DNA of 64,000 bases from Amyelois transitella (Eukaryota; Arthropoda; Insecta; Lepidoptera; Pyralidae), in NCBI RefSeq assembly GCF_032362555.1, contig NC_083506.1, positions 10,711,501-10,775,500 on the forward strand. The letters run 5' to 3'. The position numbers and the translations under genes are program-made. Each line of letters starts with the position of its first letter. The first letter of the stretch is position 1. Positions 38,161 to 50,477 of this stretch are shown one piece after another. The notes under the pieces were generated by a model. That model saw only the letters and a list, made by a program, of their open reading frames with translations. It did not search any database and was not told the DNA's origin.

Positions 38161-38384
38161 ATACATATCATCACGTCTATATCCCTTGCGAGGAAGACAG
38201 AGCCAACAGTCTTGAAAAGACTGAATTATAGAATTGAGATACAAAAAGTGACAGGTTGCTAGCCCATCGCCAAAAAGAATCCCAAGTAAATAAGCCAATC
38301 ACTTAGTCGCCTTTTACGACATCCATGGGAAAGAGATGGAGTGGTCCTATTCTCTTAACTATTTGCGCCGGGAACCACACGGCA
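38161..38384 (-). mobile_element. SINE-like element (TATG-tail family), near full length with target-site duplication
   Basis: Minus-strand copy from GTGCCGTGTGGTTCCCGGCG to CCTCGCAAGGGATATAGACG and a TATGTAT tail. It is flanked by a 13- to 14-base duplication: CTTTACTTTTAAC at 38148-38160 and CTTTAACTTTTAAC at 38385-38398, one base different. Confidence 0.85.
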
Positions 38385-38889
38385 CTTTAACTTTTAACAA
38401 AATGCCCAATATTGCGGTCCGCCACAGTTTATAACGTTACGTTTAACGGTGAAAGAATTTACATGATCAGTTCAGTATTTTCGAATAAGACTAACAGAAG
38501 AATAAGTAATCAAAATAACAAACTTTACTTCTTTATAATACAAATAATATTAGTAAAGTTTATTATTAATAGCTTATCAGATTAGAATAAATTTACGTTA
38601 AAGCGCAGAAGACTTAAAAGCTCTCCTCTCCAATCGACACTCAGACACTTCACTGTTAAGTGTTTGGTCTGTTCATGAAAGCTTTCACCCCGCCACCTTT
38701 GCTTTGTTTCAATATTTTATTATACGGAAGTTTAAATTAATAGGTTCAAAAGTTAAAATTAAGATACATAATTCTTTAGTTTAATTATAATGTCTTTTCT
38801 GTAGCAAACTATAGTAGGTATATTTGAATTTTGCCCTATTTGACGTTGAATATTTCGCAAACAGATCACTAAATATGGAAAAAATAACA

Positions 38890-39104
38890 CATACATACAT
38901 ATGGTCACGTCTATATCCCTTGTGGGGTAGACAGAGCCAACAGTCTTGAAAAGACTGTTCGGCCACGTTCAGCTATTCTCGAATCAGAATTGAGATTCAT
39001 ATAGGGACAGGTTGCTAGCCCCATCACCTAAAAAAATAATCCCAAGTTTATAAACCTATCCATTATTCTTATTTTTTATAGGTGCCGGGAACCACACGGC
39101 AATA
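38890..39104 (-). mobile_element. SINE-like element (TATG-tail family), near full length
   Basis: Second copy in the same orientation, 0.5 kb from the preceding one. It keeps the head hairpin, the GGGGCTAGCAACCTGTCCCT block, CAGTCTTTTCAAGACTGTTG and the TATGTATG tail. The minus-strand open frame at 38781-38966 is this element, not a gene. Confidence 0.85.
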
Positions 39105-39507
39105 AATAACCACGTCCCTGATATTGCACAAAACATTTATTTCGCCCTCGTAAACCCTAGTGACCTAGAAAATTCGAGCCTTACGTGGTGTGGGTGTATC
39201 TAATTTTATCCAGACTGAATAGATGTAGTGGAAATTAATTTAGCGTGTAATGTTAGACGTTACAAATCAATAACATTGATTGATCTAGAAGAATTTCATG
39301 ACGCATGTGAAAATTGTGTTCTTTGAGTAGGTAAGTACATTTTACATATCACAAATCGACATTTGTAGTGCGAACCTGAACAAGTTTTACGGAAAGTGAT
39401 CTATTTTGAATTTTAGTTAATCAATCATTAAAAAGAATACAATTGAGAATTTGACCTACTGAAGAACCAAAAAGGTTTATTAAAATTTTTTTTCAGTACA
39501 AATTCAT

Positions 39508-39548
39508 GCCTACCCCTCCGGGAAAGAGGCGTGAGTTTATGTATGTAT
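39508..39548 (+). mobile_element. 41-base retrotransposon tail with perfect target-site duplication
   Basis: Only the last 41 bases of the non-LTR family are present (CCTACCCCTCCGGGAAAGAG to TATGTATGTAT). They are flanked by perfect 12-base copies of GTACAAATTCAT at 39496-39507 and 39549-39560. This is an extreme 5' truncation at insertion. Confidence 0.75.
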
Positions 39549-39565
39549 GTACAAATTCATATTGC

Positions 39566-39639
39566 GGTTTTACGTCTCTTTGCGCCGTGTTAAGTAATAT
39601 ATGTATATTACTTAACACGGCGCAAAGAGACGTAAAACT
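39566..39639. repeat. Perfect palindrome with 35-base arms
   Basis: From 39567 to 39601 the sequence is the exact reverse complement of 39604-39638, with only TG between them. The arm core is TACGTCTCTTTGCGCCGTGT. It starts seven bases after the target-site duplication of the 41-base retrotransposon tail. Long perfect palindromes are unstable, so this suggests recent origin or an assembly foldback. Confidence 0.8.
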
Positions 39640-40147
39640 ACGAATAGAGGCTGTCAGGGTAATTCTCTTTAGATTTTCTTTTGTGCGAAGTTTTTACATT
39701 TCACATCTGCGTGGGTTTCTTAGTTTGAATTCTTTCCCGTTTCATGCTATTTTTAGAATTAATGTCACACAGAACGGAGGACTCGAGCACTAATCGAATT
39801 TTCTCGGCACGTTACATATTACTGATAGTATTGCAATGCAACTGCTTCTGTTACTCTTTATACCTAGTTATTATATCTGTTATTCAAAAGATTATCATCT
39901 CTTGTTTTGATAATTCTTTATAACTGTCGTGGTTGGTCAGCTGCGAAAGCTTAGTTTTTATATTCTAAACATTGTTCGAGCTGAAAAGCACTTTGGTGTT
40001 CGATAGCAGTTGTTTAGTCTTCGCTATGGTATAAAACATGATACAAGCATATTTCATAATGCCGAAAGGTGAGTTCTGACAACAGGCGTTGTAAGATAGA
40101 CGTAAGTACGCTTTCTGCAAAGTTGCGAAAAGTTTGAAACAGTACCT

Positions 40148-40443
40148 AAAAGCGGGCGAGTGCGAACGAAGTCTGGCTGCGGTGACGCTGACGCCAACGC
40201 CCCCGCCGTCGCCGCCGTCGTGACGTATAGCGCGGCGGCCGAAGGCGTTCCGGCGCGCCAGTCTTTGCACGACCGCGGCACGGACAGTGTCGGCCCGTTG
40301 AGATGTGAACGCATAACCTTCAAATCTGTCTACCGCGACAGCTTCAGTTGCTAGTGCACGATCGTTTTGGTTATTTTATCTTATCGAGTAACATTTTTTT
40401 ATTTGTGTTTCGACTGTCTTAGCATCAGTTGTACCGGATACAT
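40148..40443 (+). promoter_or_regulatory. CpG-rich promoter and probable first noncoding exon (likely PRL-1)
   Basis: This is among the most CpG-dense stretches of the noncoding part (GCCGTCGCCGCCGTCGTGAC, GCGCGGCGGCCGAAGGCG). It is followed by an initiator-like TTCAGTTG near 40343 and a good donor, ACAT then GTAAGT, at 40444. The open frames on both strands here (39965-40354) come from base composition. PRL-1 is the next gene downstream on this strand. The link is inferred from position only. Confidence 0.45.
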
Positions 40444-43400
40444 GTAAGTTATGTTTCTGTGTCGCTTTTAACTACCGTGTCCTGAATTACCGACACCATT
40501 CGAACAAAATTTCGAGTTTCGTGGGCGCGCTAAAGTCGAACTATGTTCTGAAGATCGGTAAATGGAAATGGTCAATGTATCTAACCAGGTAAAACGAGCA
40601 TTGTCGACCCATCCATTTTGCACAAAATAAAATTTTAAAGCCAGCACAATGGTAGTATAATTTTGAATATATTCAACAGGTGTCATTTTCGCGCAAACAC
40701 TACCAATGCTTCTGTCCTCTTTCATGCCCTATTTCTTCGAAAGTATGTCATTATTCCGCGTAGTTAATTACGTAGATAGAATGGTACACAATAAGTTGTT
40801 GAGTATATGTTTTTGAAATGAATCCCACATGCATGAAATCTTTTGAAATGCAGATGGTGTAACCTAAAACTGTCATGATGAAGCTGGTGGGGCATGCGTT
40901 TGCAAATTTTAGGTTAATTATTTTGTTTCTTTTTCATTATTTATGGGTCAATTTACTTTCTAGTGTTATGTGTTACGATCCTGTCCTGATATTGTGGGCT
41001 AATCGTGGGCGTGCTAATTTAAATTAGGTATGCCAGTATGGGATTCTTAATTCTGTTTAGTTCCCAAATGGGTATGTTTTTTGATTAAGGTTGGGAGGTC
41101 AGCGTTAAAAACGCTATTATTTCTTTGTTGCTGTAGATTAACCCATGTTGTAATTATTGTTTTAAAAATTTTTTCGAATATATTTTCGTCGAATAAGCAT
41201 ATTTATTTTTGTTAAAATATTACAAAAGAACAAGAGAGACAAAATGTTAGCAATCTGGTTATCAGCTCATTAACACATAACGTCGTTTGGTCAATGTCGA
41301 TGTCAAATTTTCACGGTCAAACATTTGCCAATGTGTTCTCGTTTGTTCTAAAGTATTTGTCTGAGGTATTTGTGTTCTTTGTCCGTTTTGACACTATATT
41401 TAATTCTTCGAAAAAATTTGATTACAATTTAGAGTAAAGCTCTGGTTTAACACTAGAGTCATATAATGCAATATTGTAATTTAAGTGTTGTAAATTGCAT
41501 TTTCTGGCAGTTGATGTAATTTCATCCCTTGTGATGAAATGCTCCCAAGTTTCCACATTAATAGTCGCATTTTTGGCGTGTATTTAAAAATAATTAACAA
41601 AAAAAATGCAATGGTAAAAAGAGTGGCCTCTTTTTACCTACAATTTACTCCGAAGAGATAAGCTATATCGTTCTTGTTGTTTATTAATGTGTTTTTAAAA
41701 CCAAACAAAAGAGGTTAGAAATAATATTGTCTATAGAAACTTTAACTCAGGTATTCCAGATCCTATATTGGGGCAATACCTACAAGTATTGTGAACCAGG
41801 AAAGTCTACGTAAATTTTATTATATTTTACGACTAATTACATTAACATTACTGTCTGTAAGAAATGAAGTCAGTCGATTACAAGCAATCAGGGTGGACTG
41901 ACGAGCCTCAGTAGTTTCTAACCTAGTACCGAGAATATCAAACTGTTAGGGGTGCAAACACAGACGTAGTCGCATACTACTGTAACATTCACATCCGATA
42001 ACCCATCGTTTCGCCATTCGAACACCCATTTAAGTGAGTATTGTTTAATAGTACATATGTCTGTACAATTCGCATGCTGATAAACATAGCATCATATAAT
42101 ATCAATATTGTTTGAATTTTTTGTGATATTTGAATTGTTCTATTTGTTCATTGTCTTGTGAGCCACGTGTAGCATGCGTCTATCATTACAAGTTGATACG
42201 CCGAAATTGTCTATACAATCGTCATAGTAATGGATGATACTGCCACTGCTATTGTTAGAACGATAACATGCATACATGCTCATGCCCTTGCTTTATTGTT
42301 TTCACTGGAATCTTAAACACATTTGTTTTTTTATTCTGTCATTAATTGATATTCAATGTCGAGACGGTGTAGGGGGTCCAGCCAGACTTTGTAAACGTTA
42401 AATCGTCTGCATTGTTGTTCACGTGTGGGGGTAGTCTGGGGTTTATCGACCGTCCCGTCTAGTCGGGATACAAACTACCATCTTTCGCATACAATTCGAG
42501 ATATCTCTTAAGTTTGCCCCCGACAAGGTCCTTATCTATTTCATATTGCGAAATTGAATTGCTTAATCTGAAAATTCATTTAGTGGGAGTCGAGTTGGAA
42601 TAATCATTTCACATGGTGTATTTAAAAATAAACTGGTTTCCACGTGACATTCACATTCAATACAGACAGGACTATTGTTTAATACTGGAGGTAAAATTAT
42701 ATTCTGAACATTCATATTTTCTGTAGGTATATTCAAATATCTAAGGAGAACAATAATTAAACATTTAATAGTGGCGAAGTGATTTGGGTAACATACTGAA
42801 AAAGTCTATTTTAAAAGACGTCATGTATATTTTTATCTTACCGTCTAGAATAGACTGAATTGGCTATTATCTCATGCTGCGAAAACTGTTATATTTCATT
42901 GCTGCTAATATAAACTGCTACGATTAATTGGGTTACACATAGATAATACACGTAGAACGAGAGGATATTCTTGTTTGTGGAAACGATAAATTTTAATCAG
43001 TCATTTTCACTTAAGCTCCGTTTTGAATAGTTTTGTGTACGATTGTATCTAGTTGGCGTACGGATTTAGAAAATCGGGATTACTGTAAAGAATGATGTGT
43101 GTTTCTTTGTCCTAAATATTTATAAAAAAGAGGGGAGTGGCCCTATTCTGTCGTTAACGTTTTGGAATCAAAACATGAATGTGAATAGAATTTCAAAAGT
43201 AAACACGTGACGTAGCAAATAATCCCACGCTTATATTTTCTTGCCAAAAACTGTTGCGCCGTCCATTTCGAGTACAAACCGCGACGTTGTCTGTAGATCT
43301 TGTGTTTTCAGTGTAAATTGTGCAAATAAACGCGTTTTGACTCAAACCATTCATTTTGACCTAAACATGCTAGTGTTGTGGATTGTGAACGATATTTTAA

Positions 43401-43763
43401 GCTGTGTGCTTCTCTCGCTTTTCAATTCGATTCCCTTGCTGATGCATAAATGTCGTGATCCTCAGTTAGTACGGAACATGCTGATCAGTGCTTAGATAAG
43501 CACTAATGTGAGTGAAATGAATGTTATCTCAACATGAAACTGCTACGAACGTCATCGATGTATTGAAGCGATAGCCGTTATCTTTGAAACTATGTTTTCC
43601 AATTCAATTATCGCTCCATTAAGGTCTCACTAATAACGTCTTCATTAATTATTCTTTGATGACTTATTGAGGTTTCCAGGAATTTCTCGACAGAGTAAAT
43701 ACATTGATTGACGCGTTCTCGATGATGTGACGGATGGTTAAACTGTCGATTTGTTTGTTTCAG
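40444..43763 (+). other. Noncoding, probable 5' intron of PRL-1
   Basis: No coding sequence or well-defined repeat was recognised. It contains a small perfect inverted repeat at about 41612-41636 (GGTAAAAAGAG and CTCTTTTTACC) and a short CpG-containing patch at about 43250-43350 that could hold another start site. Confidence 0.4.
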
Positions 43764-43956
43764 CTGGAGAACCTTTCTGTGGCGACATTGATGGAGTTCC
43801 GCTTGGACAGCGCGGAGTATTGCCAGGCCCAACACAAATAAACTAGAGGGCGTTTCGAGCCGCGAGGGAGCAGAAGCGTGCACAGCTAGACCCATGCCGG
43901 GAGCCCGCGCTGACAATACGCACCCCGCGCGTTATACGACGTACATACACATACAG
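43764..43956 (+). other. Candidate noncoding 5' exon of PRL-1 with a short upstream ORF
   Basis: A strong acceptor (TTTGTTTGTTTCAG, ending 43763) and a donor (ATACAG then GTATGA at 43957) bound 193 GC-rich bases. They contain a complete 16-codon reading frame (43791-43841; MEFRLDSAEYCQAQHK) and a second ATG at 43894 that stays open to the donor. It lies 1.1 kb before the PRL-1 start codon. Use of the exon is inferred from splice sites and composition. Confidence 0.4.
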
Positions 43957-45095
43957 GTATGAATCACAATGATATGATTCAAGATTTTGGATTTTGAGGA
44001 CTTTAAATGGTTTTTGTTTACCTCTTGGTCGGTGATTATTTTGATCGTGACTGGCACGAACGGCTTAGCTTGTCTCCGGACCACGTTATCAATTGATCCT
44101 TATGTATACAATGATGTCTTTGTCTTCTGAAACTAAAACTTACTACTAATTAATAGCGTCTGCTTGGGAAAGTATTGCTACCTAAATATAATCCTGCGAG
44201 TTCTGATAGGAGTGAATTAAAAACCGGATCACGCTGTCAATTGTATTTAAACATTTGGATATGAAATGAAAAAGATAAAAGAGGGGATTAATGCCGGCAA
44301 CCATACTCTGGCGTCAAGCTATCAGTTGTTATCTATTCCCGACCAAGACAAGACGCGATACACAGTATTGCAGTATATTTTACGCGTTACATCATTCGAC
44401 GCTCGAAATAAGTATTTATCGTGTAAATACAATAAAATAGTTTGTTGTCGAGTGTTTACCATCCAAGTTATCGTCGTGAAGTGAACAGCAATCAGAATGT
44501 GCTAACTTGTGACGCTGTTGTTGGCTTGTCACTCCAACGGGAGCTGAACGCACACACGCTCACATGATCGTAACTCCGCTTCAGTTCAGAATATCTACGT
44601 CTATTTTTAGTACAAATTTTTTATTCCACTTCAGTCGTTCGTCTGGCTTTGACGCAAATACGTGTTTTTAAAAAATGATAACTTTCAAGCCCTCTCTGAC
44701 CGACACGTTACACCACGTTAATAACAACATGTTATTGTTTCAGTTACCTTAAATTCTTCGGAGTCCGCTGTTAATTGGAGCATATCATTCAGTTGCCGAA
44801 GTTCGAGTGAAAACAAAAACTTATGTTCAACGCATAATTTAATTTCATTCTACATTCAGTACTTCTGTTTGATTGTCATCGAATGTGCTCAAGTGGTTGA
44901 AAACGCCATCCATGCGGGTGTCTCCCATTATATAATTGGACCTTTTCTAAATAAAAGCAAGGAAACTGCTGTGTGTTGTGTGGAAATAGAGTGACAGTTT
45001 GCCTGTTAGTTTGTGACGGAGCGTGCCACCTCTGACGCGAGTGAATCAGCTGATAGCTGAGAGTTGTTGAGTGTCGAAGAACCACCGTCGGAGCC

Positions 45096-48000
45096 ATGAA
45101 GCAGAAGGACATTAGACCGGCGCCCTCGCTCATCGAGTACAAGAACTTGCGGTTCCTCATCACCGACCGCCCCTCCGATGTCACCATTCAGACGTATCTG
45201 CAGGTAAATAACATGATATTAACACTATAGATATAAATGAATTTATGCTTCATAAGTGAATTCATTCTATCAAAAACATTGCAGTATTCTACATTCTTTC
45301 TGTCCGAAGACCGATATCGTTTAAACTTATTTGAGCAATCCAGTTTTAAAGCGTAATGTACGCTGTGTTTAGTTTGACTTTAAAATGATAAGGCACTTGA
45401 ACTAAATAAATTTTCGGAATAGATATTCGTAACGGACTGATGCTAATACTATGCAATCATCGTAAACAAATTTATCCATCTATTTCAAGTTGATTCGAAT
45501 TCGTGAGAGATTTATGACCAACCCGACATTATTCCCTTGTTTACCTCGGGAGAATACGCGTAAAATGGAACGCATTTTATTTGTAAATAGAAAGATATGT
45601 AAAATAAGCCGTGGGAAATGAAGCTTCTGTTATTCATTTTGTTTTCGGAGCACAATCCAACTGATATGAATTATTAATAATTTCAAACCAAATTACTTTT
45701 GAACATACCTCCTTTAAATATTGTTTTGTAGTTTAACAACTTTAATAAATGTGAAATATCTTATTGTCCTTAATATATTTCAAATTCAACTGTCAAGAAT
45801 TCGGGTTTCCTTTCTGAGAAGAGATTATTTGACACTATGGCATATAGCTATTTTCTAAATTGCAATAGCCTCGCAATAAGAACGCGTCCTATAACATGGG
45901 TTCGACATCGTTTAGCATGACAATAAGCGTCGGTACATGTCGCCCGATGCCGATGCCCACACACCGGGGATCATTACACAAACTAAACTTGTCTGGCCAT
46001 TGTTGCGATCCTCACGTGTTTCTGCAATAATGCTCAGTTATGGCGCCGGGATGATAATGTTGAATGTCGCTCGCCATTTCCGACCCCTCTGTCAATCAAA
46101 GTAGTTTCGATACGATTTTGTTTCTACTAATATCTTGTTGTATATTTGTGAGACTCACTTTGAACTGAATAGAGGTATCTAACAGAAAGTGTAAAACTAT
46201 TATTGAATCTTCAATAAACACTTTATATATTCTTCGGTTACTTATAGTATGCGCACACATTTTGTAAAACAAAAGTGGCAACAATTTTAAAATTGGTTTG
46301 TTCAAATCCTTTCTTGGAACCTTCTTAGTTTCCCTAGTAGAAATTTGCATTTTCCAAAGATTTAGGTTGCACGTGAGAATTACGTTCTTATTTTGTATGT
46401 GGGCTGCAGTTTAAATCTGAGACCCACCCACCCACATTCAATGAGCATGAATGTAAAATTTGATATTGTTTCTCGAAATCCAGATAAAACTTTACGTTAA
46501 TAAAACTAACATACATTGTAGATGAAGGATCTTGCTGTAATATGATATAGTGACCACGGCCACCGCGGTCGGGCATGCCACTTCAGTGCCAGGCACGGCG
46601 CTATGTGGTTAAACAATGACTGCATTGTAATAACTAAGTAGGGAATGAATGATGTGGTGAAAGTATAATATTTTTACTTTCTTCTTGGTATTTATGTCAT
46701 TCGGGAGGTAGAAATAAATCATATTGTTCCGTCCTCCATTAATAATAAACACATAATTGCATACTAACTGAATGGACATTCACCACCCCGAACTCAGATG
46801 TCTGGCCGCTTAAATTAGCAACATATTGCTATAATTAAGTGTTAAAAATGCGCTGATTGCCCGACTATTGGCTATGATATTTAAGTCCGTAATATATTTG
46901 AGGTTAGCTCTCTGCCTAACACATCTAGACTTAGGTACCTATGTATGTGATCGTTTTTTAATTATGGTTGACATAGCAATAACGTTACATACACATAAAC
47001 TGAATTGACTGGAAGCACTCTAGTCAAATTGGTTTAATGGTATGAAACTGATAATGTTGCCTTGATCTTCGTCAATATTGAATGTCAGCAAGCATATGTA
47101 TTGAAGTGATTTGACTGATATTGCATCAAGGTTAAGATATGCTCGCATCAATGTAGTTCGATAAAACAGCATGGCTAAAAATACCTAATTGTTTAAAATT
47201 TACTTGAAAAAAAAAATGCAAAATGCAGGTCAATTTGCAATGGGGCAGCAATAAAATGACTGTTGTTTGTCTAGTCTATTGTCCGATTCTACGTAATGTA
47301 GTTCAGGAAATGACCACTTTAGGTAATAAAACACAGTGAACAAAACATACAAAGTGAAGTATTGACTACTTGTGTCATTGTCTGACCTTCTCCATCGGTT
47401 TTTATGTCTATACTATTACGTCTGTAATTCCGGCGATAACGAATATTGTATGTTTAAGTAAGTCCGAAATACATGAAATGAAGGTCGACAAAAATTTTAT
47501 AAACCGGCCATATTTCATTTATGAGCAGTATTATCACTCACCCACAACTGTTTCATCTTTTTGACAGCATAGCGTCCTCATTGGAGACAACGCAAAGGTT
47601 CTATTAACCACAATCTATCCATATGATCCTTATATTTATAACCAAAGGAAAATAGTGATCCTATTCCGAAGCTCTGGGAAGCACCTAGCACATTAGCTTT
47701 TCGCATTTGCACACCGCAATTAGTGCTTGCTCTCTAAGCTCAAATACAAGATCATGACTTAATTTCTAATAGTTGCCATTTAGTAAACTCACCATCTCTG
47801 ATTCCAGGAGCTGCGCAAGCACAACGTATGCACAGTTGTGCGCGTGTGCGAGCCCAGCTACGACACAGCACCGCTGAAGGCCGAGGGTATCGAAGTCAGA
47901 GATCTGGCTTACGATGACGGCACTTTCCCGCCAATCAACGTCGTCGAGGAATGGTTCGAGATCCTTCGCGAGAAGTGAGTGACTTGTGTTGTTCTTAATG

Positions 48001-50477
48001 CCTGTTGCAGTAATGAATAGTGTTTATGATAACCTCAATAAGGCAGAGGTTAGTGACCCGACTTGTGAAGATGGGGTTTCCCAGTCTATTGAGATTTTAG
48101 GAATCTCAAGGTTCAATGAGAAAGGGATAAACTATTTATAGAACTTTATTTAAGTCTAGAATATCTTGTACGACAATGATGTGGCACAAAATATTCTAAG
48201 ATCAAGATACTTCAATCTCAATATGTTAAAAAGAAAATCTGTAGATAATATGATGTCTGCCAAGTGATAGTTAACAGTTCTAAAATAGAATCGTATGCTC
48301 TGTACAAAGAATAGCTTTTTGCCATATATTTCAGTACATATGTGTTTTCTTCGGCTGTTTTGGCACCATTCCATCACAATCTGACCAATGTACTATGCCG
48401 CTGTACCGTGTCAATCAAATTCATGTGAACCAATTCATAACAAACACTTTTCATTTATAAATAGAATCTAATTGCTTTAAATTGTACTTTCACGTGAAGT
48501 AAAGGTTGTTTGTTTGAACAATGATGGAATATAACTCCAAATTATAACATATACCATATATACACGTCTATATCCCTTGCGGGATAGACAGAGCCAACTG
48601 TCTATTAAGCCGAAGGGAAAAGCTGAGCTGACTTACCTAATACAGGATCTTTGTCAAAAAGCGCACCCCGGGTTCCTTTCCAGAGAAGTGAGGATGTTAC
48701 CGGGATTAAAGCTAGGAGGAAGGAAAAGATCACAGTTATATGTTTATCCCAAGGTCCACTTCTTTTTTACGTATCCCGAATATAGAGCACTGGAGGTCTG
48801 TTATACAGACACAACCTTCTACATATAATCAATAAATATCATCAATCATACATCTATTGTTAATTGTTAATATTGGAAGTAAAAAAAAATGTTTTTAACG
48901 TTTCTGCAGCCTCTTGCTGCTGCTGTGGCTATATGACCATATTTAGGCAGGATAGAAGTGTAATATCTTTTTTTTTATAACAGGGCTCAGAACAAGCCAG
49001 AGGCGGCCGTGGCGGTGCACTGCGTGGCGGGACTGGGCCGGGCCCCCGTCATGGTGGCGATCGCGCTCATAGAGCTCGGCATGAAGTATGAGGAGGCCGT
49101 CGAGACCATAAGAGAGTGAGTGCATACATTCAGTCACGTCTATGTAACTTGCGGGGTAGACAAGTGTTACATGTTCAGCTGTATATGCTGGCTTGGTGAT
49201 AGAATTGAGATTCAAATGGTGATTTGAATAGTTTTTAATGCCTGTTAATTTAATACCAATAATGTTGAGGTCGCTTTGGCGTCTCTTTTGGGTGCGCTTT
49301 CCATGGGATAGGAGGTATGATTTACCGCTATCTAATAAGCACATAAAAATCAGCACTTGTTTCTTTTAATCATCACCTTTTTGGCTATTTTCTTGGGCTC
49401 ATCTTTTACGAGTGAAAGTAATAATTTTTATGTCAATAATTTTGTATTGATCAAAATGTTATATTGAGAAGGACCTTTGATTCAAGAGTTCCAAACTAAG
49501 ACCCCCCAAGGTCACTCTGTCCTAAAACAACTTGTTACTTAACGGAAGATATTCCATTTGCGAAATTACAAAGTTTTTGGATAGTTCAAAGATCGTCCTA
49601 CATGTCTGATACAGCAATATAAGCAATTATATAAATTACTTATACAACCAATTTTGTGAAAATGGATGAAAGTGGACGGATGTTTAGCAGAATCCTATTA
49701 TTGGATGATGGGCTAATTTTATAATAAGCCATCGCTCGACATATCTTTGTACGATCATAATCTTTATATTCATTTAAAATATGAAATAATTGAAGCAAGG
49801 TTAACAATAACGCTAATTAAGTTAAACAATCCATATCGAAGCTATTAATTTTGTAATATTTGACTTTAAAAATACCAACGGTTGTTTGTTGAACCTTGGC
49901 AAATTTACGTCGTAGGCATTTTAGCGTCATTGTTTACAATATATGCGCAGTGGATGGTGACTGATTTATTATAGTTACACTTTCGTGACAAAATATTTAC
50001 TATGGTTTATTTGTATTGCAATGTAAAAATAACAAATGACGCGCATATATTAGGCCAAAATATATACTAAGTTGTTATGCATTTGATTTTAAGTGACATA
50101 ATACTGCGTTACTTTTCATTTAAGTTTCATATCTATGCTTTTTTATTCTACTGAAAGGAAAATCTTAACATTACTATTTTGTATTGATATTGTTTTGGAA
50201 TTTTTACTTTTAAATAGTAGGAAAATTTACCTTATTGTACTGTATTTGCGCGCATTGAGACACTTATCTATTTTTCATTGTGTGAATTTATTTGACCTAA
50301 TAATTTAATAACGGAAATAAGTATATACGTTCTGACTTAATGTTTCTCATTCCCATTTTCTTTTCCAGTCAGAGACGCGGGGCCATAAATGCTAAACAGC
50401 TCTCTTACCTGGAGAAGTACAGGCCAAAGTCGCGCCTCAAGAAAAATGGGCACAAGAACGCGTGCTGCGTGCAGTAG
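45096..50477 (+). CDS. PRL-1: PRL-1 / PTP4A prenylated dual-specificity phosphatase, complete
   Basis: Coding exons: 45096-45203, 47808-47974, 48984-49115, 50369-50477; phases agree and give 171 residues (family about 173). The catalytic loop [10 protein letters not shown] has the CX5R signature, with nucleophile Cys105 and Arg111; Asp73 in YDDGTFPP is the general-acid position. Cys50 (VRVCEPSY) corresponds to the cysteine that forms a regulatory disulfide with the nucleophile in mammalian PRLs. The protein ends in a basic stretch and CCVQ, a CAAX box for farnesylation, so membrane attachment is expected. Family knowledge: PRLs bind CNNM magnesium transporters and act in growth control; fly PRL-1 has been linked to circadian timing. 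The ATG at 45096 begins [10 protein letters not shown], as expected for insect PRL-1. The first coding exon lies in a CpG-containing region starting about 45000. SINE fragments lie in introns 2 and 3. Confidence 0.97.
48556..48604 (-). mobile_element. SINE-like element (TATG-tail family), short 3' fragment in PRL-1 intron 2
   Basis: Minus-strand fragment with ACAGTTGGCTCTGTCTATCC and CGCAAGGGATATAGACGTG. It lies next to a different retroelement fragment at 48655-48735. Confidence 0.75.
48655..48735 (+). mobile_element. Retroelement fragment in PRL-1 intron 2
   Basis: CGCACCCCGGGTTCCTTTCC followed by AGAGAAGTGAGGATGTTACC and GGGATTAAAGCTAGGAGGAA. The same module occurs degenerately at 54121-54165, so both come from one repeat family. 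Confidence 0.6.
49130..49226 (-). mobile_element. SINE-like element (TATG-tail family), fragment in PRL-1 intron 3
   Basis: Minus-strand fragment beginning 15 bases after PRL-1 exon 3. It keeps TTGAATCTCAATTCTATCA, ACAGCTGAACATG and CCCCGCAAGTTACATAGACG. Confidence 0.75.

Larger units (their letters stand above)
29760..40147. other. Long noncoding stretch between PI31 and the PRL-1 promoter candidate
   Basis: No coding sequence is recognised. Open frames here (30391-30621, 30541-30831 minus, 31024-31257, 32925-33152, 33903-34187, 35452-35694, 37139-37357) show no known domains or splice-linked partners. A possible noncoding first exon ends at about 30459 before GTGAGT, in a CpG-containing context. 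The stretch also holds SINE-like copies, CRE, TATA and E-box motifs and a long palindrome, each listed separately. It may be partly the upstream regulatory region or 5' introns of PRL-1. Confidence 0.5.

Noticed and set aside
38781..38966. 61-codon frame reading MAEQSFQDCWLCLPHKGY
   Set aside because: It is the 3' end of the SINE-like family, which gives the same peptide wherever it lands.
39965..40354. Overlapping 64-101-codon frames on both strands
   Set aside because: They coincide with the CpG-rich promoter candidate; GC-rich sequence lacks stops by composition.
48943..49356. 137-codon minus-strand frame
   Set aside because: Antisense shadow of PRL-1 exon 3, which carries the [10 protein letters not shown] catalytic loop on the plus strand.
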